A stretch of DNA of 64,000 nt from Polytrichum commune (taxonomy: Eukaryota; Streptophyta; Polytrichopsida; Polytrichales; Polytrichaceae), in NCBI GenBank assembly GCA_950295325.1, contig OX485807.1, positions 30,227,666 to 30,291,665 on the forward strand. The letters are read 5' to 3'. Positions 25,537-37,062 of the stretch are shown here, piece by piece; positions within the stretch are counted from its first letter, which is position 1; each line of letters opens with the position of its first letter. The notes under the pieces were generated by a model. It saw only the letters and a program-made list of their open reading frames with translations, did no database searches and was not told where the DNA came from. A program made the translations under genes and the position numbers.

Positions 25537-26691
25537 AAGAGGCATGCTTGTAACTGTTAATTTCCTAAGCTCTTTATTTTTTAAATGACGTAAATCACAT
25601 AGGTAAAGTTCCAAATGAATTGTGTGTGGAGCTCGTTGGCATAGGAGATATGATGATTTGTTTGTTTGATTTATTGATAGTTTATTGTAGCAACATATAG
25701 TAGCTCCTTCAAAGCATGTTAAATTGTTCACAATCACAATCACAAGAATATGAAAATGTTTATTCATCTAAATGTTTGCCACCCAATATACCTCGAGACA
25801 TGTGCAAACAAATGTATCGATCTACACCATTTACAATATTTAGTGTCATATACACTATTTGCGAAGGGCCTAAATTAGATGCTAGAGGTCTCGAAGTGTC
25901 ACTTTTGTTGATTGCCAATATGATACTATTTGTCAACATAGGTAACTTTTTTGGGTGACAAATAATTTACATTATGACAGTTGCATAGCACATTGGGATA
26001 CTTGAGATGATAGTTTTGCGTTTTAGTATGTGAAGGGAAGATATTATTGAGCATACTAATGACACGTGCCATGTATTTACATTTTAGTATGCAAGAAGAA
26101 GATATTCTAGAGCATACTAATCTCAAGCTTCATTTGTGCACAATTTAGTCAAGTGTAGATTATTATGTAACATTGGCATACACCTCATAACACCCTTGAA
26201 CATACTCATGCCAGGATATTAGTAAGCACACTTGGAGCCAAGTGTCATGAGGTGACACTAATGATGAAGTTTGTTGGTTGTAGTGTAACTTAACATACGC
26301 CTCAAAATAGGGTAAGAGTCACTACTATGCATGTGACACTAAAACCCATAAATGGTGTACTTCACTTGTCTTCTATTATATGTACTTAGTATCGAAGAGA
26401 TGTTTTTTTAAGAGTCTTTCTTTTCTTAAACCCAAACTTTATATATATTTATTTTGTGTATGACTCTCCTTTTACTTTATGATCACTTTATCCAACTACT
26501 CTCATCCACACTCTCGACCTTGGACATTCTATCATGAAAAAAAATCCAGGATCCTCATTTTCTAATTAGTTCAAAGCATCTAGGTTGGTTCATGCTTAGT
26601 ATTTTCTAAGTTGAATCCAATAAGTATGTTTTTCAAATATGTGAAGTGATTCTTATTTTGTAGGGGCACTGTAACTGGAAGAAGCAATGCG
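25537..26691. other. No supportable gene
   Basis: AT-rich DNA. A phrase resembling TTTTAGTATG followed by a purine-rich stretch recurs at about 26015 and 26080, with inverted relatives nearby. Nothing coding can be supported. Confidence 0.4.
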
Positions 26692-26699
26692 CTATAGAG

Positions 26700-27098
26700 C
26701 AGAGCCCTACATCGGGCGCCCATACCCATGCCCATGCCCATACCCACCCATGCCCATGGGTTTTGGGTGGGCATGGGTGCAATATTATTGTTCATGGGCG
26801 GGCATGGGTGGGCATGGCTGCGCTATTATTGTTCATGGGCGGGCATGGGCGGGCATGGGTGGGGCATAATTACACAATTACACAATTACACATTACACAT
26901 TACACAATTTTTGAATACATGGGCGCAATTTGAATAGCATGGGTGGGCATGGGTGGGCACATGTCATGCTATGTGTGGGCATGGGTGGGCATGGGTGCGC
27001 ACATGTCATGCTATGGGTGGGCATGGGTGGGCATAGGTCGTTGCTGATGGGCATGGTTTGGGTATGGGTGCAATTAGAAAGGAAAATGTTGGGCTCTG
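26700..27098. mobile_element. Non-autonomous hAT element with internal GGGCATGGG repeats
   Basis: Ends are CAGAGCCC (26700) and GGGCTCTG (ending 27098), flanked by a perfect 8-bp duplication CTATAGAG (26692-26699 and 27099-27106), as expected for hAT. The 399-bp body is mostly repeats of TGGGCATGGGYGGGCA on one strand in the right part, with the complementary CCCATGCCCATACCCA form next to the left end. Such subterminal motif arrays are typical transposase-binding regions. The apparent proline- or glycine-rich open frames inside are products of the repeats. Confidence 0.9.
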
Positions 27099-27566
27099 CT
27101 ATAGAGATGACAAGAATCGCAGGGTTTTCACATTATGTTCAAAAAACTTACAAGGTAAGTTAGGGCCACTTCAAACAAGAGCCAAGGGCCATGACCATGC
27201 CATGACCATGGAATGGTGAGGGCCTTTTTCTATCATCCAAAGGATGTACCATGGGTGTTGGGGTACCCATTTTGTGTGGGGACAAGTCCTCAAACATAGT
27301 GTGAAGTGAGAATGGACCGTTTTGAGGGACCGTTGCATATTTTATTAGTGGGAAAAGAGGGGCAACCCTACCTCACTAGCTACATATCTTCATTCTCTCT
27401 TTTTTCACTTTCTTTTTGAGTTTTATATTGGTGAGGAAGGATAAGAGAGCACAATGGATCATATTGAGAGATGAGGGAGGATTCTTGTTGCATTGGCTTT
27501 ATCTTGGTGTTTGCACATGATTGTGCAATATGCGCTTGATATGCAAGCATTGGCACTCAAAGGAAA

Positions 27567-28650
27567 ATGGGAAAATACCTTGATTTTGAGGATATGAAGA
27601 TGAGCGATTGTAATGTATGGGCATTTGAGAGAAATGTGGGGTTCACCGATAGGTTATTATTGGATAATTTCATGGAAAAAATGTTCAAGCAAAGAACTCG
27701 TGTATGTCACAACACATTCAAGTTTCTTTGTGAGAGGTTAGGTTCGTATTTACAGAGAAAGAATATACGTATGAGAAAGACAATTTCAGTTGAGAGTACA
27801 ATTGCAATGTCATTACAAAGGCTTGGGATTGGAATTTTTTTTGTAATGTAGGAAAGGTATATGGGATGGCTGAAAGTACAATTTCAGAAATAATTAGGAA
27901 TTTTTATAGATTGATAAGAGTTTATTCACAAGGGGCTTTTGTACAATTTCCAAGTCCAACTCAGTTTAGGGTTTTAGCTCAAGAATTTGAGGTCCTTCAT
28001 GGAACTCCTCACATTATAGCAACAATCGATGGATCTCACATTATAGGAGCAATCGATATTTGCACTTGTAATTGGAGGAAAGAATTATTATTACAAAAAA
28101 TCATTTCATTTGGCTTTATTGCAAGGTATAGTAGATACAAAATATATATTTTGGAATTACGAATTTAGATGGATAGGAAGTATGTACGATTGGACATTGT
28201 TTGAATTGATAAAAGTTGGAAGAGATTGCATTAAAGGCAAATTATTACCTTATAAGCTGATTGGAAATTACGCATATCCAGTGTGGCTGTGAATTTACAA
28301 CCCATTCAAAGGGTGTGCATAACATTTAGAAAGTTTCAAAAAAAATTAGAATTCATTCATTGTTCTACTCTTATGTGTACATAATGTACTTTTAGAATCT
28401 TGAAAGACATATGACAAATCATTATGAGAAGAGTTGATATACCATTAGGGTATATAACTGATATAATTACTACATATATTGTACTACACAATATGTGTAT
28501 AATTAGGAAAGATAAATTTGATATAGAATGGATAGAATAAACATAGGGAGAATTGAATAGACGTATAAATAATATATTATTGAGAGACTGACAAGAAATG
28601 AGGGTTGAATTAGCAGCAATAGGTGAGGTCAGAAATAAAAATAATACATA
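27567..28650 (+). pseudogene. Harbinger (HARBI1-like) transposase pseudogene
   Basis: A PIF/Harbinger DDE transposase can be followed through several frames. The N-terminal helical region is at 27567-27848 (VCHNTFKFLCERLGSYLQ). A frameshift follows, then the second part from 27866 (MAESTISEIIRNFYRLI, then IATIDGSHI with the first catalytic Asp at 28028-28030). Another frame change leads to 28110-28290 (GSMYDWTLFELIKVGRDC, containing the second Asp, and LLPYKLIGNYAYPV). The C-terminal helices (MRRVDIPLGYITDIITTYIV, LHNMCIIRKDKFD) run to about 28650. The catalytic Glu expected between the MC and FxxLK motifs is lost at a stop codon. Several stops and at least two frameshifts make it non-functional. 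Confidence 0.9.
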
Positions 28651-29290
28651 AAATAATGCAAGAAGAATAGAAGAGGTTGACACATAAAATACATAAATAT
28701 ATATAAATAAATACATAAATAAATAAAAATAATACATGAAAATCTTTGTGACATGTAAAGCTTTAAAAATATTCAAATTTCTAATTTCAAGATATGAATA
28801 TTGATTATGATATGAGTGAATGATATAATTTTTGTACTAAGGCTGTCATATGAGCATTTATATTTTTCAGTAAATATATTGTTGTATGAGAAGATACAAT
28901 AAAATTAGAAGAATTACTATCTATTTGTTCAATAAATCCTTCCATTATATCTTGAAAAATTATTTTGGTCATTTTTAGCGTTTGGAGGTGAATTTTGTTG
29001 TGTGATCTACATACTAGGATGGTCATCATATTTTTGATAACTTACTTGCATTTGATAAACTACATTTACACGCTATCCATTCCACATATCCATATGCTCA
29101 TAGTATCGACATTATTATATATCATGTCCTGAAATTTTATTTGAACGTTTGTCATTTTTGTATTCTATCAGTAGAACCTTGCATTTTTTTCTTACATGTA
29201 AACCAATTTCTTTAAAAATAATGCAAATTGGATACTATACGAGCAAGTAATTTGATCAAAACATTTATTCATGTTTATATACAAACAATT

Positions 29291-29408
29291 GATTTTAAAA
29301 TACAAAATCAATGGATTTTCATAATACAATGCAATGGGATTTCATAATACAATACAATAAGATTTCATAATACAATACAATTAGATTTCAAAATACAATA
29401 CAATGGGA
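29291..29408. repeat. 23-bp minisatellite, about 5 copies
   Basis: Tandem units of the form ATTTCATAATACAATACAAT plus three variable bases lie inside the Harbinger element. The left units are more diverged. Confidence 0.85.
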
Positions 29409-29807
29409 TCAAATATTGTATGCTACAAAGTCTATCAATTTGAGGGGATAGACCTTGTAGTCTATATGAGTCCTTAAGGTAGCCTATAACCAAAAGATCT
29501 CAAATTTGAATCCCATGCCCGACAAAACGCCTAAGTCCTCAATGGGTAAAAAAGGGGGGCGGGGGGTCCAAAGCAAGAAACCAAGGGTAAGGCCTTTATA
29601 TAGGTCCAATTGGCCCAATTTGTATATGAATTATTTCATTTTTATTGAATTAATCATTTTAAATGAACATCAATGCATCTAATACATGAATTTTTTTTTT
29701 TAATATTTTTGAAATTCTTATTTTATATCACCGTGAATGGCTATGAGACTTTTGATCTCATAAATTTGCCATTTAATAGGGACATCTTCTTCACCTTCGA
29801 ATCTCCC

Positions 29808-29810
<3 letters not shown>

Positions 29811-29842
<32 letters not shown>
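29811..29842. repeat. Poly-T run (32 bp)
   Basis: Uninterrupted T homopolymer within the Harbinger element. It could be the poly-A tail of an old minus-strand retroposon, but no body was recognised beside it. Confidence 0.85.
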
Positions 29843-29843
<1 letters not shown>

Positions 29844-30619
29844 GTGATCCTTCTGATTTTGAAGCTACTGCCATACCTTTCTTCTTCTTGCCGATATCAT
29901 CTTCTTTCCTAGTAGTATTTTATTCATCTCCTCTCATGCTCATATCTCTACTACCCTCCACATTTTACTGCATTTAAGTTCCAATCACTTTTACATCTTC
30001 ATCATTGAACAACTAAAAATTATTAAAATTCCTACTTCCTTATGAGGATCCGTGCAATCCGAATTGTGGTTGACTCTATGACATCCAAGGAGAATTTTGG
30101 CTCCATTGTTGGATTTCGGAACCACTCCCATCTTGCAAGAATCATGCCATTGAAGACCAAAAAATTTAAAATAAAATAAAATAAAATCAATCAATCAATC
30201 AAAAAATTAGTCTACTTACAATAAACTCTAAGAACTTCAACTTCTGGGCATTTGTGAGAAACGACCATTTGCTTCTTATAAACGAGTATGCCCTAAAAAT
30301 GTTGTTGTTGGAAAAATATATTGAAATAACCATGCCAACCATTGACAATTGTTTCACTGCCATTGTCTGCCGGAATTTGCGTCAGGCCTACCTCTTGGAG
30401 GTGGGCCTGATGCAAATTCCGGAAAACCATGCACCTTTATCCACAGCCTGCCATGTAGGACTCCATGTAGATTTTTCATCCACGAACTTTTCTTTGGGCC
30501 TTTAGGCCTTCACCTCCTAGTGTGAGGTGAACTTGGATGGTCTCCACCTTTTTGACCAATGAGAGCTCTTACATTGCCATGGTCATGGACCTTCAGCCTT
30601 GTATGTGAAATGGCCCTTA

Positions 30620-32036
30620 GTCTTCATCTCAAGAGGACATGGCTCCCGTTTGATTCGCAAACCATACATATAGGCCATATATAGCAAATGACCTTTACTA
30701 GTTGTTTGATGAAAAATAGTAGGTTTGGCTACATGTTGAGTTTAGAAGTCACCAAGGTGGCAAGCTTGAGTTTTTGTGGAGTTTAGGGTGGTTACATTTG
30801 GATGAATTAAAGGGAGTATCTGACAATTGCACATGACCTATGTGTCAATTTTACATGAAAGAAATTCAAGGCTACATGTATGCTTTGATAAGGTGAACAA
30901 TGGCCCCACATATGGAATAGTAAGCAAATAAGTGGCCCCATAGTTAAAAATCCACTAGTCCTTAAACCTCTAGAGGTTTCCAGGTTTAACTAGTTTGTAG
31001 ATGTGTGAGAGGATCAACATACAAACATCATAATTCCAAACATTAGCAACATCTTAGGCCGCCAACCCAATAAAACATCAATGTGCATCCAAATTGAACT
31101 ACTTTGCACACATACAAGATGATCATCATTGAAACATCACATACTTGAAGTACCTAATGCATTTCTACACCCAAAAAGATTGGACCACCCCACTTAAACA
31201 AGAGAATACACCCAAAATGAGCATTATTGCTTTAAAAGACCACTCATACAATCATAGATACAATTACAAATAGGTAGGGAGGGAGGTTGGCCTTCGCATT
31301 AATAAAATTGCATCAAAAGATGTAATTGTGGTTATATAATTTGATGTTGCTATTCAAATTCAACTCTCAATTTCATACCATTAGAATTCCTTTCCTCCCA
31401 TCCATGAATCAAAAACCTCATCATAAGGGAATCCAACAAGGTCGAATGCCTTTGGGAATTCATATCCACTACAAACCCCAACTGAGAATCTCCACAAGCC
31501 ACCTTCAAGTATCACCAATGTGCTCCACTCTGAAACTTGAAATTTGGTGCCCAAAATTCTTAAACCCCACTGCAATTAAATGGTGGCGCCATCGATAGCA
31601 TTACATGACCACAATGACTACTAAGAGGCTACAAAATACAAGTTGATAGAGCAAAAGGGTGGTGTGATACAAATTTTTGGTCTGAATGTATGATTTTTTG
31701 AATTTTGATGAAATTTGTACTCCAAATGGAAGTTAGAATGTAGAATGAATAAGGAAATAAGAAATTAGTGACTAATTAGTAGAAGTGAGTAAGAAGTGAT
31801 TACTTTTCACTCACCTAAACCAAATATTAGGATGGGAGAGTCGAATGGGCAGGGCCATAGACATGTGATCAAAATGAAGGGACTCAAAAAATCGGGATAC
31901 GGGCATACCTACTGGCGATGGAGACTTGTATGATTTATAATGACCATAGGCAAGGAGAGTGTGTGTGTGAAAATTCTCATTCTCCTCTTGGGAAGAGAGT
32001 GATTTTCCTTGCTGCAGCAGCAATCGAGGTCTATGC

Positions 32037-32067
<31 letters not shown>

Positions 32068-32292
32068 AAATATTGGGTGTGAAACCCTGTATTGTAAAAA
32101 ATGGTATCTTCATAATATAAAGTGTGACGCGTCTTTCTCTCATATCTTAGTGAGTAGTTTACTATTCTGATGGCGTAATGTGTATGATCCCTTAAAGGTC
32201 TAACATGTGACAAGATTAGGCTTGCATGTGATTTCCAATTATGGTCGATTTGTCACAATGATAAAATAGATGACATTGAAAGAAGAAGTGCG
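30620..32292. other. No supportable gene; one microsatellite
   Basis: Open frames such as 31326-31598 have no recognisable domain. An (AGT)n microsatellite lies at 32037-32067. Otherwise unremarkable AT-rich DNA between two transposons. Confidence 0.4.
32037..32067. repeat. (AGT)n microsatellite
   Basis: About ten AGT units. Confidence 0.9.
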
Positions 32293-32703
32293 ATCGGGAC
32301 TAGCGTCCGGCAAGAGCCTAAGGCTAATACAAATGCAGCCTACAAAATTTGTGACTTAGCCTATAATTTTTTGAAAGTGTAGGACAAAGAGCCTATGGAC
32401 AATTTAAAAACATAGGATATCAACCTATGTGATAAAAAACATGTAGGAAATTTTGCCTACAAATTTTTTAAAAGAGAGGATTTTAGCCATTCATCCTTCT
32501 TCAAATTGGGAATTTAGTTGGCCTAAGTACATATCTTTAGGCTAATACTCGGGGCTCTTGGGTGGCACATAGGCGGATATCAATAATAGCCTTGACTCCC
32601 TCCCCGCCGATCTTTACAAATACCACAGCCCAAGCCCCATCACCGCACCATTCATCACAACTCCTCTCTCATTAGTTGCGATGTTGCACCACCGAGAAGC
32701 AAC

Positions 32704-32727
32704 ACTCTCTCTCTCTCTCTCTCTCCC
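32704..32727. repeat. (CT)n microsatellite
   Basis: About eleven CT units inside the hAT element. Confidence 0.85.
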
Positions 32728-33846
32728 TCTCTTGCTCTTGTTTAAAGCCATATATTTTGTTTAAGCTTGTATTCCTTTACTTTATACCTATCATGCACAC
32801 ATAAATAAAAAAAATAGTTACTGTATGGACTAAGTGTTCATAAGTATAGATGAATGATACAAGGTGACTAGGGTTAAGGATGTAGAACACATCCCTAACA
32901 TGTGATAAAATTAGGGTTGCACAGAACTTACCTTGGGGGTAAGATCTCCAATATAAACCCGTAAACCCTAAAAGAGGCTCTTTTTTACCATTCGCACAAG
33001 GGCTTGGTGAGGTAACTTGGAGCACACTTATTGGGACACTAGATAAGTGTGCTAAGTGAAGTAGAGGATACTTAGGCTATTCACCAAGGAGAGCATTCTA
33101 CTTGTGGTGATACAATCATGGCTAAAGAACAGGTTTGAACACCCATTTGACATTTTGTAATGAGTGTTACTATTAGCAATACTACTATGCATGTAATGTA
33201 AGTTTGATGTGTGTGACATGGATAACAACTGGGTCCTGCTGTTATTTACCTCGTGTACGTAACTAATCCTCAATTATTTGTTGGTTGGTTGCATGGGCAC
33301 ATGTGAGGCAGGCCCTTCACACTTACAATACTACGAAGTATTGTGAATATGACATTTTATGTATTTCTTTTGGTTGATACTACTAGGCATATCTCCTGGT
33401 ATGTTTTCCATATATATAATAGTTAGGGTACATCCTTGTTGGAGCAATGCATGAAGAGAGGTAATTAGATCTACAAAGGTATGATGGGGTCAGCCACAAT
33501 TTGTTTTTGAGTACTTAGGAACTATGTATGAGTACTGAAACCCTAAGTATGATACAAATACTTATGAAAGTACAGTATATCGTATTATTACATGTTTGTA
33601 TTGTTTACATACAATTAGACATGGGCATTTACAAAGAGCATTGAACATACTTAGCCTTAAGACGATATGATGAGAAGGTTAGATTTGAGGTAACGAGGGT
33701 TATGAAAAAGTTCCCACCCACCCACCCTTGCATTGCAATGAAGAAGACATTGAAGGATTAGGCCTCTGAAAAGAGGAAGTTCAAGCTTTGCAAAAAGCAT
33801 TGAAAAGTCAGCTCTCCCTCCCTAGAGTAGAAGTTCAATCAGTCCT

Positions 33847-34170
33847 TTGAAACTCAAATTTCCTAACCTACTAACGCTTGCCGACATTGCAAGATGCCAA
33901 TGTGTTAGTACTGCTACTTGTGTGAGAGTTTTCTCTTTGCAGAATAACATCAAGCAGAAGAATAGGAATCGAATGACAACAACACACTTGGATAGTGTGA
34001 TGCGGGTGGCAATTGAAGGACCAACCAAAAATTTTGAGTTTATTTTGCAGGAAGCTATATCTTTGTGGAAGGATTCAAGAAAGTTTTGATTCTTGTTTAC
34101 TAATCCTGAGAAATATCTTGCAGGAAGAGTAGAGGTTGAATCAGAAGATGGTGAGGACTTTCACCCTTAA
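33847..34170 (+). pseudogene. hAT transposase C-terminal dimerisation domain (ZNF862-like), relic
   Basis: The frame at 33847-34089 reads LLTLADIARCQCVSTATCVR, then VFSLQNNIKQKNRNRM and HLDSVMRVAIEGP. This is the pattern of the hAT C-terminal dimerisation region (usual form CVSTATCERxFSxQN, then a helix with KxRNR and LDxLMR). The conserved Glu of the TCERxFS motif is Val here. An in-frame stop at 34087-34089 is followed by open sequence to 34170 (FTNPEKYLAGRVEVESEDGE), which looks like the former C terminus. It lies centrally within the TIR- and TSD-bounded element at 32301-34526. Confidence 0.8.
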
Positions 34171-34984
34171 CATTTGAATTTTAGCAACCTTTCATAACTT
34201 TTAATCAACTCTTTAAAAAAGAGTTGGTTAATCCTTGGCCTTCAAACGTGGTGAAGGGCTTAGCCAGGTTCAATTCCTGCCAAGGATACCACTTAGTACT
34301 CAAATTTTTAATTTAAAGCCTACAACATTAAAAGATATGAAGGATTTTAACCTACTAAAAATTAGTTTTGAAGGCAATTGGCGGGTAACTTAAAAACTCA
34401 AAAGGTTTTCAACTTACAAAAAATTGATATTGTAGGATGCAACCTATGCCATGAGGGAAATAGCCTATGCCCTTTTAAAGAGGTAGGCAATTAACCTTAA
34501 TAACTTCAAAAACTTTTCGGACGCTGATTGGGACAACTTCAAAATGAAATATTTCTCGTGAGTAAACATAGTCGTGTGACTAATCATATGTTTCTTCTCA
34601 ATTGGATAAGACCAAACTTTGTTTGTTAAGATTTCTTTATGTTAATTTCCCAGTGATTGGATAGTAGATAACTAGGGAATCTGTAAGTAAAATGTTCTTA
34701 TTGAGAAAATGCTACAACTGTTATCTACGCGCAAAAGAGTGGTGAGTGCAGGAATGTTCCGTATGAAGAACTCATCTTCAAAGTGAGCATCGGGTGTTAA
34801 CATTGTGAGTGTGCATCGTGATACCATAAAAGATCTTTACAATGTCCATTTTAAAATTGTGTGCTCCACCCAAGAGTCTAATGTGGTGACCATAGGCTTA
34901 AGGACGATGAGAATACATGGAAGTCGAAAAGCTCGGTCATGGAAGGTGAACCGAGGAGAAGAAAGGGGGCGCCATTGTCCCATA

Positions 34985-35296
34985 TTGTTTGGTGGAGGTC
35001 AAAGCATTTATGGATCAACTTGTGTGTTTGAAGATAGCTATGGGGGAAAAATACATTGTCATGGCTTTGTTCGAGAGCTTGCCGTCGTTGTATAATTACT
35101 TAGTCACTGCATTGGAATCGATGCCGATGAAGGATTTGACGATGGAGCACGTGATGACACGTTTGATGCACGAGATGACGAAGTGTAAGGAGAAGGAACT
35201 CCAAGGCAAAAACGTGGTAATGATGGTGCGTCAAAGTAAAAAAAATAATCCACCTTTGCTATAGCGTAAAAATATGCTTGTAGCAAACTGGGCCAT
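34985..35296 (+). pseudogene. Ty1/copia gag fragment with truncated zinc knuckle
   Basis: Frame 34989-35264 encodes a UBN2-type copia Gag segment: KAFMDQLVCLKIAMGEKYIV, then ALFESLPSLYNYLVTALESM, then DLTMEHVMTRLMHEMTKCKE. In another frame the sequence up to 35296 gives YACSKLGH, the first half of a CCHC zinc knuckle, which is cut by the repeat at 35297. No upstream Gag start or LTR was recognised. Stops and frame changes make it non-functional. Confidence 0.85.
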
Positions 35297-36267
35297 TGTC
35301 GCAACCCTCACTAGCCCCCCTTAACTAACTTGGTCATTTTTTCAATTCTAGCAAGGGTCACGAGCGCTAACCCTTCGCATTTCGCCATGCTAATGGTTAG
35401 CTCCCTATACCGCGGACTTTATAATTCATAGGAGGGGAACCAACCTTCCTACTTTGCTTTCAGAACTCACCCCTTAATCGGTAACCAATACTTAGATACG
35501 GACTTCCGTACATAGAAATCTAATCTTATGTTGATCATCACGTTGCCGGAGCAACACTAAGACAACCCGAACCATACTAGGCAACTATATCCTTACATTA
35601 GGCCAATGCCCATGGAGGTTGTGCCGTTTGGCCTCGAGTGGGTTTGGCGGCCACACCGCCTCACCCCTATAAGCCTCTAGGACTTTTAGCAGGGCCTCCA
35701 CCCCATTGTCAAGAAATCTTTTGTATCTCTACCAAGAGTTGGGACCAAATAGACATTTTCCCTTAGCCGCTAGGGCTAGAAGCCCCTAGCAACTTTAGAA
35801 TAGCGTAATTTCCTTGTATGATCTCTAATGATCATATGTAGATCTAATAAATCTCATGTAGATACCAATGGATCCCTCACTTGCCCCATTCGGGCAAGTA
35901 TTGATATCTAGGTTATGCATGTTCAAACCTTGGCAGTCATGGGAGCCACTCCCATGCAACTATTGTACCAAGGCGTTGTCCCGAGACAACACCCCACTCA
36001 AATTGCTATATCTCCTAGCTCACACCTCCAATTGAGGTGTTCTTGAGCATTCTATAATCCACACACCATAAGGTATGCATAGCTGATGGCCTTATCCTCG
36101 TGACTCCTAGTTCCTTGGGTGGGAGGCATTTCCAATGCTTGAGGCCCTCACCCATACTAGGATCACTTGGGCCCTCTCACCAACGGCGCCACAAGTCCCG
36201 GGTGTCATTATGGGGTTCCCCTTGTGTCCATGGTGTTTCGGGCATCCTCATGGAGAAGTGCGCAACA
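35297..36267 (+). mobile_element. LTR-like dispersed repeat, copy 2, inserted in a copia zinc knuckle
   Basis: A 971-bp unit from TGTCGCAACCC to TGCGCAACA, related to the copies at 24599-25536 and (inverted) 37223-38190. It splits the copia gag-pol relic: the frame reads up to GH of the knuckle on the left and resumes on the right (GAACAAGAAGAGGGAGAACG region, then the protease). The flanking pentamers GCCAT and ACCAC share only three positions, so any target duplication has decayed. Probably a solo LTR or a small non-autonomous LTR element. Confidence 0.72.
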
Positions 36268-36290
36268 ACCACATTGCATGATTTTGTATC

Positions 36291-36516
36291 AATGTGAAGA
36301 ACAAGAAGAGGGAGAACGCCCAAAAAATGAAGGACGATGATGACTTTGCATTTGCAACATAACACGGAGCACATTTGAGGAGCGCTCGAAAATGGATCAT
36401 AGATTTGGGAGCCATAAAATACATAACTTCGTATAGAGCTACAATCGACACCTATGAGTTCATTTCTTCACACAACGTGCGTTTGGATGATGATAGCGTT
36501 TTCGAAACCATTGGAA
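36291..36516 (+). pseudogene. Ty1/copia pol fragment: aspartic protease region
   Basis: Continues the copia relic in frame with KNKKRENAQKMKDDDDFAFA, then ARKWIIDLGAIKYITSYRAT and YEFISSHNVRLDDDSVFETI. The protease motif D-S/T-G-A reads D-L-G-A here, so the catalytic motif is damaged, and a stop interrupts the frame. It ends at 36516, where the 538-bp element is inserted. Confidence 0.88.
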
Positions 36517-37054
36517 CCCGGGTACACAACTCCCATATTATACGCAGGGGGCATCGTACTTAAAACGGCTTAGAGGACGGCTTTTGTAAAAATTATATCA
36601 AATTATATCAAATTAAAATGATCAAAAATTTGGGTGAAGACCAAATTAAATAAATGAGATGAAAAAAAAGTTGGGTTGCATATTTATTAAGCCTCCCATT
36701 AAAATTATAAGCCACAAATAGTTGCCTCCCATTAAACTTATAAGCCATAAATAGTTGCCTCCCATTAAACTTATAATTCATTCACAATGTTAAAATTTTA
36801 TTAAGAAGTCCAAAAAGTTGGGTAGTTTGACCTATGGTACCTGTATTAAAAAAATCATATAATTAGGTTTTTAATGCAATTATATGCTTCAAAATATATT
36901 CATTTCCTATATATAATTACATTTTTGGATTCCTTGTTAGAAGGGCTACAAGGGTTTCCTACATTAAAACAAATTGTATCACTCAATATTGGACTAAAAT
37001 ACATTATAAGTGATTATAATCAGGACCATATAATACGGGAGTTGCGTACCCGGG
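36517..37054. mobile_element. Non-autonomous DNA transposon with 8-bp TSD (hAT-like), in copia pol
   Basis: Termini CCCGGGTACACAACTCCC (36517) and, complemented, CCCGGGTACGCAACTCCC (ending 37054) form an inverted repeat of ~26 bp. A perfect 8-bp duplication CATTGGAA flanks it (36509-36516, 37055-37062). Conceptual removal of the element and one duplication rejoins the copia frame (FETIG then IESIIVEVETRG), confirming the borders. The interior holds a 33-bp tandem repeat (36691-36780, unit beginning GCCTCCCATTAAA). The 8-bp duplication fits hAT, though the CCCGGG terminus is not the commonest hAT end. Confidence 0.88.
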
Positions 37055-37062
37055 CATTGGAA

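Larger units (their letters stand above)
27163..30616 (+). mobile_element. Decayed PIF/Harbinger element, formerly autonomous (3.45 kb)
   Basis: The left end GGGCCACTTCAAACAAGAGC begins at 27163. The complement of the right end, GGGCCATTTCACATACAAGG, finishes at 30616. TTA lies on both sides (27160-27162 and 30617-30619). A Harbinger transposase relic occupies 27567 to about 28650. The second protein usual in this superfamily (a Myb/SANT-like DNA-binding protein) was not recognisable in 28650-30360, which is AT-rich, with a 23-bp minisatellite and a long poly-T. The last ~250 bp match the short element at 20697-21038. Because the terminal repeats are diverged and the transposase is broken, it cannot now be autonomous. 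Confidence 0.8.
32301..34526 (+). mobile_element. hAT element with transposase relic (2.2 kb)
   Basis: Left end TAGCGTCCGGCAAG (32301) and complement of the right end CAGCGTCCGAAAAG (ending 34526) form short terminal inverted repeats. The flanking octamers ATCGGGAC (32293-32300) and ATTGGGAC (34527-34534) match at 7 of 8 positions, a slightly decayed hAT target duplication. Both subterminal zones (about 32310-32500 and 34310-34510) contain repeated AGCCTAC / TAGGCTA-type motifs, the usual hAT arrangement. The interior carries a hAT transposase C-terminal relic at 33847-34170 and a (CT)n run at 32704-32727. The rest of the transposase was not recognised, so it is deleted or decayed. Confidence 0.8.

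Noticed and set aside
26687-27163. Glycine- or proline-rich short frames (MGGHGWAH type)
   Set aside because: Translations of the GGGCATGGG repeat in the hAT mini-element.
28357-28776. 139-codon minus-strand frame resembling a membrane protein
   Set aside because: It is the complement of the AT-rich transposase pseudogene. Y, I, L and F richness comes from base composition.
29291-29408. Regular short repeats resembling a CRISPR array
   Set aside because: Units are contiguous 23-bp tandem copies with no spacers, in plant nuclear DNA.
29455-29530. Possible tRNA-derived SINE (TTTGAATCCC)
   Set aside because: B-box-like phrase only; no convincing A box or tail and no second copy seen.
34240-34290. 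tRNA-like B box GGTTCAATTCC after a possible A box
   Set aside because: No cloverleaf can be drawn, and it lies in the subterminal part of the hAT element. A SINE or tRNA relic cannot be excluded but is not supported.
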